Assembly (NCBI RefSeq): GCF_026805325.1
Contig: NZ_JAPRAT010000004.1
Coordinates: 1 to 64,000, forward strand
Source: Natronobacillus azotifigens
GTDB lineage: Bacteria > Bacillota > Bacilli > Bacillales > Amphibacillaceae
Reading direction: 5' to 3'
Length of the DNA stretch: 64,000 bases
Every line of letters begins with the position of its first letter. The first letter of the stretch is position 1. The notes under the pieces were generated by a model that worked only from the letters and a program-made list of their open reading frames with translations, was not told the DNA's origin and ran no database searches. Below, one piece after another: positions 16,314-28,686 of the stretch. A program made the translations under genes and the position numbers.

Positions 16314-18178
16314 TTTAACGACCTCTCCTTCTTAAAACGTATTAACCGCATACCATTAAGGATGACAACTAATACACTTAATTCATGAATAAACATTCCT
16401 GACGCTAAATGAATCGTCTGATTTAGAACACCAAATAATAAGATAAACACCGTTACTAGCGCAATGGTAATGTTCTGTATCCGGTTTCGAACTGTTTGTT
16501 TAGCTAACCGGAATGCATGGAATAATTGGTCTAGCTGATCAGCCATTAAAACAACATCCGCAGTTTCTATCGCCACATCCGTCCCGCTCATTCCCATGGC
16601 AACACCTGTATCAGCCAATGCTAGGGCAGGTGCATCATTAATGCCATCGCCAACCATAACTACCCGTTCACCATTTGCTTGGAATTGTTTGATATGATCC
16701 AATTTATCATTAGGCATCAGTTCAGCATAAACTTTATCAATACCCAATTGATCGGCCACGGCTAAAGCTGTTCGTTCGTTGTCTCCTGTTAGCATAATCA
16801 TTTTTTTAGAACCAGAGCGTTTTAATTGCTCGATCACATCTCGTGCTTCAGGACGTATTTTGTCAGCAATCATAATTAACCCCATCATGTTTTTTTCACA
16901 CGCGACAAAAATGACCGTTTGCCCTTTCGATTCTTCTTCTTGAGCTAACAAATGTGTGTCCTCATCAAATTCAACCTCTGCATCTTTTAACAACTGTCGA
17001 TTACCAATTAACCAACGCTTTTCATCCAGTATAGCACGAACGCCTTGTCCTTTAATGATTTCAACAATTTCTTTAGGCTCATCAAATTTTAAATTTCTAT
17101 TTTTCGCTTCTTGGACAACTGATCGACCAATATGGTGCTCAGATGCATTTTCGATTCCTGCGATTTGAGCCAACCACTCATTCTCATCAATTTCACTCCG
17201 ATTAATAATCTTAGTAACCTCAGGTTTACCAAGTGTTAGTGTTCCTGTTTTATCAAAGACAAATGTCTTAACCTTACTAAAGCGATCAATCGCATCTCCC
17301 CCCTTCATTAACACTCCGTTTTTCGCCCCATTTCCAATACCCGCTACATTTGAAACAGGGGCACCAATAACTAAAGCTCCTGGGCAGGCAATTACTAGAA
17401 AAGTGATCGCTAAATGAACATCGTGCATAATAAGATAAACAATAAGCGATAGAATCATTACACCTGGTGTGTAATACTGTGCAAAACGATCTAAAAAACG
17501 CTCCGTTTTTGATTTCGCATCTTGTGCTTCTTCAACTAATTCAATAATCTTGGCGAATGCAGTAGCCTCACCAACTTTTTCAGCCTTAACTTTAATGAAT
17601 CCTATATCTACAATCGTACCACTATAAACATAGTCCCCACTTTTCTTATCAACTGGCATACTTTCACCTGTTATCGTTGCTTGATTAATGGTAGCTTCGC
17701 CTTGTACAACTTCACCGTCAACAGGTACTTTACCACCAGCCCTGACAATAATTTGGTCATTTTGATTCACCTCTTCAACGCGGACGATAACCTCTTTGTC
17801 TTCTCTGATCACTGTCGCTTTTTCAGGCGCAAAATCGACTAACGATTGGATCGAAGCTCGCGTTTTAGCCAACGTACGTGATTCTAGAAAACTACCAAAC
17901 AAAAATAAAAAAGTTACTACGGCAGATTCGAGATACTCACCAATTATAAGTGCACCGATAACAGCAATACTAACAAGGAGTTCAATACTGAATAACTTTA
18001 GCTTAATTGCCTGATACGCATGATAGAAGATAGGAACACTTGCAATAATTGTCGCTAATACAAGTAGAGGATCAGCCACCTTCCCTATACCCATAAGGGG
18101 AAATACAAAAGCTAAACCAATTAATAAACCTGATGCAATTATGATTTTATTTTTATAACGTTGCAAGATCTTTGCCAT
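16310..18178 (-). CDS. heavy-metal P1B-type ATPase with a CPG transmembrane motif
   Basis: A 622-residue metal-transporting ATPase with about eight membrane helices. It has TGES (170-173) in the actuator domain, the phosphorylation site DKTGT (Asp309), GDGINDAP and a C-terminal HELSVLVVILNGMRL helix, which resembles Zn/Cd exporters. The usual CPC in helix 6 is Cys265-Pro-Gly267. There is no N-terminal metal-binding domain; a separate HMA protein is encoded 60 bp upstream. The ATG at 18176-18178 follows GAGGAGG; the longer frame adds ten residues without a site. The metal cannot be fixed: zinc or cadmium is likeliest from the C-terminus and operon type. Confidence 0.88.
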   Translation of the reverse strand: MAKILQRYKNKIIIASGLLIGLAFVFPLMGIGKVADPLLVLATIIASVPIFYHAYQAIKLKLFSIELLVSIAVIGALIIGEYLESAVVTFLFLFGSFLESRTLAKTRASIQSLVDFAPEKATVIREDKEVIVRVEEVNQNDQIIVRAGGKVPVDGEVVQGEATINQATITGESMPVDKKSGDYVYSGTIVDIGFIKVKAEKVGEATAFAKIIELVEEAQDAKSKTERFLDRFAQYYTPGVMILSLIVYLIMHDVHLAITFLVIACPGALVIGAPVSNVAGIGNGAKNGVLMKGGDAIDRFSKVKTFVFDKTGTLTLGKPEVTKIINRSEIDENEWLAQIAGIENASEHHIGRSVVQEAKNRNLKFDEPKEIVEIIKGQGVRAILDEKRWLIGNRQLLKDAEVEFDEDTHLLAQEEESKGQTVIFVACEKNMMGLIMIADKIRPEARDVIEQLKRSGSKKMIMLTGDNERTALAVADQLGIDKVYAELMPNDKLDHIKQFQANGERVVMVGDGINDAPALALADTGVAMGMSGTDVAIETADVVLMADQLDQLFHAFRLAKQTVRNRIQNITIALVTVFILLFGVLNQTIHLASGMFIHELSVLVVILNGMRLIRFKKERSLK

Positions 18179-18238
18179 ACATGCTCCTCCTCGTAATGAT
18201 GAGGGCACAGGTCCCTATTTGACCTATGCCTTGTCACA

Positions 18239-18445
18239 TTATTTGACTTGATACCCTAAATTCTCAATCGTTCCTTTTATCTCTGATTTATTCGTTTCGT
18301 TCGGATCAAAAGTTACTTTCACTTTACTTGAATTAAACATTAATTGTGCAGACTCAACACCAGCGATACGTAACACGCCAGTTTCAATCTTCTTTATACA
18401 ACTCGGGCACCCAAGCTGCTCTAACTGTAAAATTACTTTTTCCAT
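18239..18445 (-). CDS. HMA-domain metal-binding protein (CopZ-like)
   Basis: A 68-residue single ferredoxin-like HMA domain. The metal site is GCPSC (Cys13, Cys16), in place of the GMTC-x-x-C seen in copper chaperones. The remaining fold pattern (VESAQL ... KVKVTFDP ... IENLGYQV) is standard. It likely hands metal to the adjoining P-type ATPase, which lacks its own N-terminal domain. AAAGGGGAG lies ahead of the ATG at 18443-18445. An upstream in-frame start would lie beyond the predicted transcription start. It is the first gene of a three-gene operon. Confidence 0.87.
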   Translation of the reverse strand: MEKVILQLEQLGCPSCIKKIETGVLRIAGVESAQLMFNSSKVKVTFDPNETNKSEIKGTIENLGYQVK

Positions 18446-18473
18446 GTTGTTCTCCCCTTTCTTTGTTGCTTTA

Positions 18474-18515
18474 AGCATACTGAAAAAAAGAGAAACAAAA
18501 CTTGATCATGATCAA
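18474..18515 (-). promoter_or_regulatory. FNR-type operator and class II promoter of the HMA-ATPase-FLP operon
   Basis: TTGATCATGATCAA (18502-18515) is a perfect FNR/FLP site inside a longer palindrome (18497-18520). On the minus strand a -10 TATGCT (18474-18479) follows. With the start site placed at about 18467, the operator centre (18508.5) falls at -41.5, the class II activator position. No separate -35 is needed or seen. Confidence 0.8.
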
Positions 18516-18698
18516 GTTTTAAAAAATAACTTTATTTTATTTAAAATTTAGCTAAGCGTAAACAATGCTGACTATATGAAAATTCTAAAATAACTGTCGC
18601 ATAACTTTTTGTGGAGTCTATCTCAAAAATCAATCTTATTGTTGATATGAAATGGATGTGATATGGAATAATAATTACAGTTATTATTACAGCGTCTG

Positions 18699-19198
18699 TA
18701 TAAACTGTTCATTAGCGAGTCTAGGTATGTAAGTGTTTTGACGAGGTTAGAGCACTTTTTTGGGGTCAACCTAAGTGAAAGTGGTTGTTTCGACGAGGTT
18801 GAAGCTCTTTTTAGGGTTTAACCTAAGTGAAAGTGGTTGTTTCGACGAGGTTGAAGCTCTTTTTAGGGTTTAACCTAAGTGAAAGTGGTCGTTTCGATGA
18901 GGTTGAAGCTCTTTTTAGGGTTTAACCTAAGTGAAAGTGGTTGTTTCGACGAGGTTGAAGTTCTTTTTAGGGTTTAACCTAAGTGAAAGTGGTCGTTTCG
19001 ATGAGGTTGAAGCTCTTTTTAGGGTTTAACCTAAGTGAAAGTGGTCGTTTCGACGAGGTTAGGTGCATTTCCTGCCCTGAACCTAGGCGAAAAACCCACC
19101 TTAAAGAAGTTACAGTACTTTTTGATCCTCCATCTTCATGTGAACATTTTTATGTGAAGAAGATAAATCACTTACTTCACAGTTTTTGTCTATTATGC
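18699..19198 (+). repeat. BOX-like modular repeat element 2 (52-bp units, about 7 copies)
   Basis: The longest of the three elements. Units begin at about 18718 (diverged), then exactly at 18770, 18822, 18874, 18926, 18978 and 19030, with a partial one at 19082. The units are almost identical (for example GTTTCGACGAGGTTGAAGCT), which implies recent expansion or homogenisation. Left flank ATAAACTGT ... GTCTAGG and right flank GTTACAGTACTTTTTGATCC ... GTCTATTATG match elements 1 and 3. It fills most of the gap between the HMA operon and guaB. An open frame through the units has no ribosome-binding site. Confidence 0.9.
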
Positions 19199-19221
19199 CG
19201 TAAGCAAATAGGCATAAAGAA

Positions 19222-19260
19222 AAAAAGACTACTACCATCGAAATGGCTAATAGTCTTTTT
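19222..19260 (-). terminator. terminator of guaB
   Basis: AAAAAGACTA (19222-19231) pairs with TAGTCTTTTT (19251-19260), with an inner CCAT/ATGG stem. It lies just past the guaB stop. Confidence 0.88.
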
Positions 19261-19267
19261 GAGCTGT

Positions 19268-20776
<1,509 letters not shown>

Positions 20777-20819
20777 TTATTCTTACTAGAATAAAACCAT
20801 GCAATTCTTATTGTTATTT

Positions 20820-20848
20820 ACAATACGACATTGTGACTTTATTTTCAA
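20820..20848 (-). promoter_or_regulatory. sigma-A promoter of guaB
   Basis: On the minus strand TTGAAA (20843-20848) and TATTGT (20820-20825) are separated by 17 bp, about 80 bp upstream of the guaB start. Confidence 0.6.
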
Positions 20849-20884
20849 CCTTTTTTCGAATTTAACTAGTGCTTAGATCCCAAA

Positions 20885-20925
20885 ATGCAAAAAACAAATC
20901 AAAAAAATGATTTGTTCTTTTGCAT
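20885..20925 (-). terminator. terminator after the HD-GYP gene
   Basis: ATGCAAAA (20885-20892) pairs with TTTTGCAT (20918-20925), and the inner arms ACAAATCA/TGATTTGT extend the stem. It overlaps the HD-GYP stop codon and is followed by a T-tract on the minus strand. Confidence 0.7.
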
Positions 20926-22022
20926 TATAAAATAATCGACTCGATCGTTACGTTGTTGTGCGTATCTAGTACGATAAATTCTTTTGTTTTTTTTGTGAAA
21001 ACCATTAGTTCTTTTTGTTTTCCTAGTTTTATAGAACTAATTTCCGCCGCTTCCCCATTTGATAGCTTCACTTTCGCTCCACCCATCACATTCTCTATAA
21101 ACGAGACAAAGGTTTTGAAGATTTCTGTGTCGAATTGAATATCAATTAATTGATACATGTCCGAAATCACTTCAAAAAAGGGACGGTTATTTTGATAGAA
21201 ACGTTCAGATGTCATCGCATGGTATGCATCAGCTATAGCAATAATTTTTGCATAGGAATGAATTTTATCTGAAGTTACCCCTAAAGGGTAACCTGTACCA
21301 TCTAATTTTTCATGATGCTGTAAGATTGCTAGTTTTGCAGGCTTCCCTATTGAAGAGCACTTTTCCACAAAACGATAAGAATAGGTAGGGTGTTTTTTTA
21401 TTTCTGTAAACTCACCTTCAGAAATAGCCCCTTTCTTTTCAAATAGGGAACGGTTCATTTTAGCCATACCACTGTCTGCTAAAAATGCAGCAATACTGAT
21501 TTGAACCCATTCTTTTTCCCAACCTAAGCGTTTGGATAATAATGCGGTCAGTAAGCTGATTGCTACACTATGATGATAGAAATAATTATCTTTTGAAGCT
21601 TGATTTGCTAGCAATAAAATTTGCGATTTTGCAAAATCAACTCTTTCTAACAAAGGTACAATCAATTGACGAACATCTTGAATTTCGATTGGTGTACCAC
21701 TTTGCCAGCTCACAAATAGTTTCCGGTAGTGATCAACTACTTGATGATAATGTTCAAGAAAGGTTAACTTGTGTTCTTTCGTTGTACTGAAGTTGCTTAG
21801 TTGATCTATTTGATCTATTTGATCCAATTCTTGCGGTTGAAACGGCAGACCATTTGCTAGCCTGGAGGCTACTTCAACTTCCTCGATAAGAAAGCTTTGT
21901 AATACTTGGATATGAGTCTCAGAAACGATTGTGTCTTTTTTGACAATCGGATGGTTGGTTTTCCCGTAAATATCTTCTGTTATCACACAATTTGGAACAA
22001 GTTGCAAGGGATGTACCTGCAA
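20925..22022 (-). CDS. HD-GYP domain protein with a degenerate HD motif
   Basis: A 365-residue cytoplasmic protein. The C-terminal half is an HD-GYP domain like those that hydrolyse cyclic di-GMP. HHSV (150-153), KHP (210-212), QHHEKLDGTGYP (235-246) and the IADAYHAM segment are intact. The HD pair itself reads Ala182-Asp183-Ser-Gly, so one metal-binding histidine is missing. The N-terminal half has no recognised domain. The TTG at 22020-22022 was chosen because AAGGTGGG lies 8 nt upstream; another TTG 24 nt earlier is less well placed. It follows gyrA by 69 bp. It may be a sensor or a reduced-activity enzyme rather than a normal phosphodiesterase. Confidence 0.8.
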   Translation of the reverse strand: MQVHPLQLVPNCVITEDIYGKTNHPIVKKDTIVSETHIQVLQSFLIEEVEVASRLANGLPFQPQELDQIDQIDQLSNFSTTKEHKLTFLEHYHQVVDHYRKLFVSWQSGTPIEIQDVRQLIVPLLERVDFAKSQILLLANQASKDNYFYHHSVAISLLTALLSKRLGWEKEWVQISIAAFLADSGMAKMNRSLFEKKGAISEGEFTEIKKHPTYSYRFVEKCSSIGKPAKLAILQHHEKLDGTGYPLGVTSDKIHSYAKIIAIADAYHAMTSERFYQNNRPFFEVISDMYQLIDIQFDTEIFKTFVSFIENVMGGAKVKLSNGEAAEISSIKLGKQKELMVFTKKTKEFIVLDTHNNVTIESIIL

Positions 22023-22091
22023 AATGATCACCCACCTTAGATTCAATCCATTAACAAAAGAGCGAATTCAGAGCGATTGTTTCAAACCGCT

Positions 22092-24578
22092 CTATTCTTC
22101 TTGTACCTCTTCAGCTAATGGTTCAACAACATCTTCTAATTCTTCTTCTTTCAATTCGATTCGCGCAACTGTAGCTACTTTCTCTTCCTCTTGAATACGA
22201 ATCAACCTTACACCTTGTGTATTACGACCTGTTTTTGATATACCTTCTACTGGCATACGTATCAATACACCAGAAGCTGTAATAATCATAATATCTTCGT
22301 CTCCGGTAACCGTCTTAATTGCTACCACTTTTCCTGTTTTCTCCGTAATGTTACAAGTAGAAACCCCTTTACCACCACGATTGGTAATCCGATACTCTGA
22401 TTCATGCGTCTGCTTTCCGTAACCATTTTCTGTTACGTTTAATATATGATAGCCATCTTCAATAATTTCCATAGAGACGACTTCATCATTTTCTCGTAAA
22501 GAAATACCTTTTACACCTGCAGCAGTACGTCCCATGGAGCGAATTTGCTCCTCTTCAAAGCGAATTAATGAACCATTTCTTGTCCCAATCATGATATGCT
22601 TTTGTCCATCCGTTAGACGAACAGAGATTAACTCGTCTTCCTCACGTAAATTTAAGGCTATTAAACCACCTTTACGAATATTAGCAAACTGAACAAGTGG
22701 AGTACGTTTAGAAACACCATACTTCGTCGTAAAGAATAAGTAGGAATCTTTCTCAAACTCATGGACAGTAATTACTGCATTAATCCATTCTCCTTTTTCA
22801 ATTTCTAATAAATTTATAATCGGTAGCCCTTTAGCCGTTCGACTAAATTCAGGGATTTCATAACCTTTTAATCGATACACTTTTCCTTTATTTGAAAAGA
22901 ATAACACCGTGTCATGTGTAGAAGTAGAAACCAAATGTTCGACAAAATCGTCTTCATTCGTATCCATTCCTTGGACACCACGACCTCCACGACGTTGTGT
23001 TCGGTACGTCGATGAAGGGAGACGCTTAATGTAACCTTGATGAGTTAACGTAATGACGATGTCTTCCTCTGGAATTAAATCTTCATCTTCAAAGAAATCA
23101 ATGCCACCAGAAACAATTTCAGTTCTACGTGTATCATTAAAGCGTTCTTTAATTTCCAACAATTCTTCACGGATAATCTCTAACACTTTTTCTTCATCTG
23201 CTAGAATTGCCTTTAATTCACTAATGAGCGTTAATAACTCATTATATTCTTGTTCAATCTTTTCACGCTCTAATCCTGTTAAACGTTGCAAACGCATATC
23301 TAAAATCGCTTGTGCTTGTTTTTCTGATAAGTCATATTTCTCGATTAAACCAGTACGAGCAATATCAGCTGTTTCAGATTGACGAATCAACGCGATAATT
23401 TCATCAATATGATCAAGAGCAATTCTTAAACCTTCTAGAATATGTGCTCTTGCTTCAGCTTTTTCTAATTCATATTTCGTTCTACGTCTAATAATTTCTT
23501 TCTGGTGTTCTAGATAGTATTCTAACGCTTGTTTTAGGTTCAATACTTTTGGTTGTCCATCAACTAATGCAAGCATGTTAATACCAAATGAAGTCTGAAG
23601 AGATGTCTGTTTGTACAGATTATTCAGTAAAACATTCGGGTTCGCATCACGTCGTAATTCAATTACCATCCGCATACCGTTCCGGTCCGATTCATCGCGT
23701 AAATCAGTAATGCCCTCAATTTTCTTATCACGAGCTAATTCTGCAATCTTCTCCACTAATTTCGCTTTATTCACCTGGTATGGCAATTCACTTACAATGA
23801 TACGGGATTTACCGTTAGCTTGTTCCTCTATTTCAGCTTTCGCACGAATAGTAACAGAACCTTTTCCCGTTTCAAAAGCTTTTCTTATCCCAGATCTGCC
23901 AAGGATCATTGCACCTGTTGGGAAATCAGGACCAAAAATATGATTTTCCATTAACTCATCAATCGTTATTTCCGGGTTTTCACTAACTGCTAAAACAGCA
24001 TCAATGGTTTCTCCTAATTGATGTGGAGGAATATTGGTCGCCATCCCAACCGCGATTCCCGAAGCACCATTGACAAGTAGGTTTGGAAAACGTGCAGGTA
24101 GAACAACAGGCTCTCGTTCAGATCCATCATAGTTATCTGCGTAATCAATCGTATTCTTGTTAATATCACGCAACAGTTCCATGGAGATCTTAGACATTTT
24201 CGCCTCTGTGTAACGCATCGCAGCAGCTGGATCACCATCGACCGAACCAAAATTACCATGACCATTGACAAGCATATAACGATAACTAAAATCTTGTGCC
24301 ATTCGAACCATTGCTTCATAAACAGCCGAATCACCATGAGGGTGATACTTACCAATAACATCACCAACGATACGAGCAGATTTTTTATAAGCCTTATCCG
24401 CATGCATACCTAAGTCATTCATTGCATATAATATTCTTCGATGAACAGGTTTTAATCCATCACGTACATCTGGTAGCGCTCTAGCTACGATTACGCTCAT
24501 TGCATAATCCAAAAAAGAAGTACGCATTTCTTTACCAATATTTATTTCTTGTACTTGTGGACGTTGATTATCCACCAT
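22092..24578 (-). CDS. gyrA: DNA gyrase subunit A
   Basis: Cuts and rejoins DNA during negative supercoiling. The 828 residues comprise the winged-helix/tower breakage domain with the active tyrosine in AMRYTEAKM (about residue 123), the quinolone-resistance region around [20 protein letters not shown], a coiled coil and a six-bladed beta-pinwheel. Its GyrA-box is RRGGRGVQG. The tail is acidic ([17 protein letters not shown]). AGGAGG precedes the ATG. It lies 47 bp after gyrB in the dnaA-dnaN-yaaA-recF-remB-gyrB-gyrA order. Confidence 0.98.
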   Translation of the reverse strand: MVDNQRPQVQEINIGKEMRTSFLDYAMSVIVARALPDVRDGLKPVHRRILYAMNDLGMHADKAYKKSARIVGDVIGKYHPHGDSAVYEAMVRMAQDFSYRYMLVNGHGNFGSVDGDPAAAMRYTEAKMSKISMELLRDINKNTIDYADNYDGSEREPVVLPARFPNLLVNGASGIAVGMATNIPPHQLGETIDAVLAVSENPEITIDELMENHIFGPDFPTGAMILGRSGIRKAFETGKGSVTIRAKAEIEEQANGKSRIIVSELPYQVNKAKLVEKIAELARDKKIEGITDLRDESDRNGMRMVIELRRDANPNVLLNNLYKQTSLQTSFGINMLALVDGQPKVLNLKQALEYYLEHQKEIIRRRTKYELEKAEARAHILEGLRIALDHIDEIIALIRQSETADIARTGLIEKYDLSEKQAQAILDMRLQRLTGLEREKIEQEYNELLTLISELKAILADEEKVLEIIREELLEIKERFNDTRRTEIVSGGIDFFEDEDLIPEEDIVITLTHQGYIKRLPSSTYRTQRRGGRGVQGMDTNEDDFVEHLVSTSTHDTVLFFSNKGKVYRLKGYEIPEFSRTAKGLPIINLLEIEKGEWINAVITVHEFEKDSYLFFTTKYGVSKRTPLVQFANIRKGGLIALNLREEDELISVRLTDGQKHIMIGTRNGSLIRFEEEQIRSMGRTAAGVKGISLRENDEVVSMEIIEDGYHILNVTENGYGKQTHESEYRITNRGGKGVSTCNITEKTGKVVAIKTVTGDEDIMIITASGVLIRMPVEGISKTGRNTQGVRLIRIQEEEKVATVARIELKEEELEDVVEPLAEEVQEE

Positions 24579-24625
24579 ACGATTACCTCCTATCCGGATG
24601 AGGACACTACTTTTTCACTAAACTG

Positions 24626-26563
<1,938 letters not shown>

Positions 26564-26627
26564 CTACACTTTTCATTTAGGAGATACAAATGTATGTACG
26601 ACCCATTTTTTAATTCTAAGTCCAACC

Positions 26628-26918
26628 TTATGTTTCCGATATATCTAAATCACTATAATCCTCTAAATTACTGATCGTATCCATCATATTTGCTCGCTTT
26701 TTAAGGGTTAGGATAGATAAAGGACTATAGTAAATGTATTTTTTGGTAATCACAATGGATTTTGTTTCTTCTTCTTCTAAACCAAACGTTTTCATATTCT
26801 TTTCCTGATTTTCCATCATTTCGTCGTTAATTGTAGAAGACTTTATATATTGTTGATCAATAATAGCAACTACATCCTCTGATTGAATGACATGATCTCC
26901 ACCGATATGAATAAACAT
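26628..26918 (-). CDS. remB: extracellular matrix regulator RemB (DUF370)
   Basis: A 96-residue DUF370 protein found between recF and gyrB in Bacillus. RemA/RemB proteins regulate matrix and osmoprotection genes by binding DNA. The N-terminus MFIHIGGDHVIQSEDVVAII is typical, followed by an acidic insert and the ITKKYIYYSPLSILTLKKR segment. The C-terminal tail is longer and more acidic than in the shortest members. AGAGGATG precedes the ATG. It starts 18 bp after recF. Confidence 0.88.
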   Translation of the reverse strand: MFIHIGGDHVIQSEDVVAIIDQQYIKSSTINDEMMENQEKNMKTFGLEEEETKSIVITKKYIYYSPLSILTLKKRANMMDTISNLEDYSDLDISET

Positions 26919-26936
26919 TGCTCATCCTCTTTTCTA

Positions 26937-28049
26937 TTATCGAATAATGGTTCCATTTTTCACTTCAAATAATTCAGCTTGTTGAATGGTTTCGTGTTGA
27001 ATATCACTAACACTTGTTGTGGATACAAATGTCTGAACTTTTCCTTGAATCGTATGAAGTAGATGGGATTGACGATAGTGATCTAACTCGCTTAAAACAT
27101 CGTCTAGTAAGAGAATGGGGTATTCGCCAACTTCACTTTTTATTAATTCTATTTCTGCTAATTTTAAAGATAATGCCGTTGTACGCTGCTGACCTTGAGA
27201 GCCATAGGTTTGCACATCTTTATCATTTACGAAAAATAATAAATCATCACGATGGGGTCCAAACAATGTGCTACCTCGTTCAATTTCTTTATCCATATTA
27301 TTCATAAAAGCAGATTGATAGCTTGTTTTTATTTTCTCCCTCTCTGCTGTTTCTGATACATCAATCGAGGAGAAATACGTAATGGTTAATCGTTCTTTAT
27401 CATCACTTATCCCTTGATGAATCGGGATTGCCCATTTCCGTAATAAATCCAAAAATACAAAACGTTTTTCAACAATTATTGCTGCATGTTCAATTAACTG
27501 TTCGGTCAAGACTTCTAGCATTGTACGATCATTCGTTTGTCTACGTTGAAGATTTTTTAATAAATGATTTCGCTGTTTTACTATTTTTTGATATTGACCG
27601 AGATGATAAATATAAACAGGTTGTATTTGTCCAATTTCCATGTCAATAAAACGTCTTCTGATCTGTGGACTACCTTTAACTAAATGTAAATCTTCTGGTG
27701 CAAACATCACTACATTTAAGGCTCCAATATAATCACTGAGACGTCTCTGTTCCATATGATTCAGTTTTGCAATTTTTCCTTTCGTTGAAAATTGCATCTC
27801 CATCGGAAAGGTTTGATTTCGTTTAAAGACCGTTCCTTTTATTTTAGCATAGTTTTGTTCCCATTGAACAAGTTCTTTATCTCGGGAAGTACGATAAGAT
27901 TTAGAAAAGGCTAGTACATAAATGGCTTCCATCAAATTGGTTTTGCCTTGAGCATTTTCGCCAATAATCACATTTACTTTATCAGCAAATGATAACTGTA
28001 GATCTTGATAATTACGATAATTGGTTAGGTGCAGATCTTTAATATACAT
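26937..28049 (-). CDS. recF: DNA replication and repair protein RecF
   Basis: An SMC-like ATPase that with RecO and RecR loads RecA at single-strand gaps. The 370 residues include Walker [10 protein letters not shown] (about 33-41), a long helical arm region (about residues 130-200), the ABC signature GSQGQQRT and Walker [12 protein letters not shown]. The gene lies 10 bp downstream of yaaA and 18 bp upstream of remB, in the classic origin operon. Confidence 0.97.
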   Translation of the reverse strand: MYIKDLHLTNYRNYQDLQLSFADKVNVIIGENAQGKTNLMEAIYVLAFSKSYRTSRDKELVQWEQNYAKIKGTVFKRNQTFPMEMQFSTKGKIAKLNHMEQRRLSDYIGALNVVMFAPEDLHLVKGSPQIRRRFIDMEIGQIQPVYIYHLGQYQKIVKQRNHLLKNLQRRQTNDRTMLEVLTEQLIEHAAIIVEKRFVFLDLLRKWAIPIHQGISDDKERLTITYFSSIDVSETAEREKIKTSYQSAFMNNMDKEIERGSTLFGPHRDDLLFFVNDKDVQTYGSQGQQRTTALSLKLAEIELIKSEVGEYPILLLDDVLSELDHYRQSHLLHTIQGKVQTFVSTTSVSDIQHETIQQAELFEVKNGTIIR

Positions 28050-28059
28050 AGTTCTTTCC

Positions 28060-28290
28060 CTAGTTATTTTGCTCTTTCACAATTTGAAAAGCACCAATAT
28101 CTTCAATCTCAATGACGTCATCTACGTATAATTTACGACCTCGACGTTGATCTTGCTCACCATTAATAAACACACTATACTCTGATAAAAAAATTTTCAC
28201 CATACCACCAGTATCAATTACATTTGCTAACTTCAAAAATTGTCCTAATGGTATATATTCTGTGTGAATAGCTATTTTTTCTGTAGCCAT
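28060..28290 (-). CDS. yaaA: S4-domain RNA-binding protein YaaA
   Basis: A 76-residue protein consisting of one S4-like RNA-binding domain (YaaA/RlbA family). The pattern [18 protein letters not shown] ... [19 protein letters not shown] is intact. In B. subtilis the gene lies between dnaN and recF and has been linked to ribosome maturation. AAAGGTGG precedes the ATG. Here about 400 bp with repeat copy E separates it from dnaN, so the usual dnaN-yaaA-recF read-through may be weakened. Confidence 0.9.
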   Translation of the reverse strand: MATEKIAIHTEYIPLGQFLKLANVIDTGGMVKIFLSEYSVFINGEQDQRRGRKLYVDDVIEIEDIGAFQIVKEQNN

Positions 28291-28389
28291 AGGTTACCAC
28301 CTTTCTTTCTAATTCGATTGAACTCCCCTTATAAAAACTAATTCAATTATTTTTGTTTTTTCTCTAGATAAAAGCACGATCATCTTTAC

Positions 28390-28564
28390 CCTGAAGCAAC
28401 CGTCCATAAGAGTCCACTTCTAAACAACAAGAAGATCCAAGTTGTTTAGAGGGAATAACTCGTAGTTTCAAGACAAAGGCTTCTAACGCCATTATGTCAT
28501 CCTTTAGGACAACAATCAGTGAGAAAACATATAAAAATTTTCACTGATTGAAGCCTCACTTTAT
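28390..28564 (+). repeat. TTTAT-flanked dispersed repeat, copy E (diverged)
   Basis: About 175 bp, preceded by TTTAC (28385-28389) and ending in TTTAT (28560-28564). GAAGCAACCGTCCATAAGAG, GTCATCCTTTAGGACAACAA and TCACTGATTGAAGCCTCACT match the family. The middle is diverged, so this looks like an older copy. It lies between dnaN and yaaA. Confidence 0.8.
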
Positions 28565-28643
28565 CTTCTCTCTCTATTTTACTAAAGTTTCTGCAATAAG
28601 CAAAGTACCCATATTTATATTGGAGGTCTTTATCACGAAAAGA

Positions 28644-28671
28644 GGATAGAGTAAGAAGTTTTACTCTATCC
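28644..28671 (-). terminator. hairpin terminator after dnaN
   Basis: GGATAGAGTAA (28644-28654) pairs perfectly with TTACTCTATCC (28661-28671). On the minus strand TCTTTTC follows, so the T-run is modest. It lies 16 bp past the dnaN stop and suggests dnaAN is partly separated from yaaA-recF-gyrBA. Confidence 0.6.
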
Positions 28672-28686
28672 ATAAAAATTTTCAAT

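Noticed and set aside
18718..19133. Regular 52-bp repeats looking like a CRISPR array
   Set aside because: There are no unique spacers: the whole 52-bp unit is repeated. No cas gene is nearby.
24014..24403. 129-codon frame on the minus strand inside gyrA
   Set aside because: It is a second reading frame of the same strand within gyrA, with no start signal.
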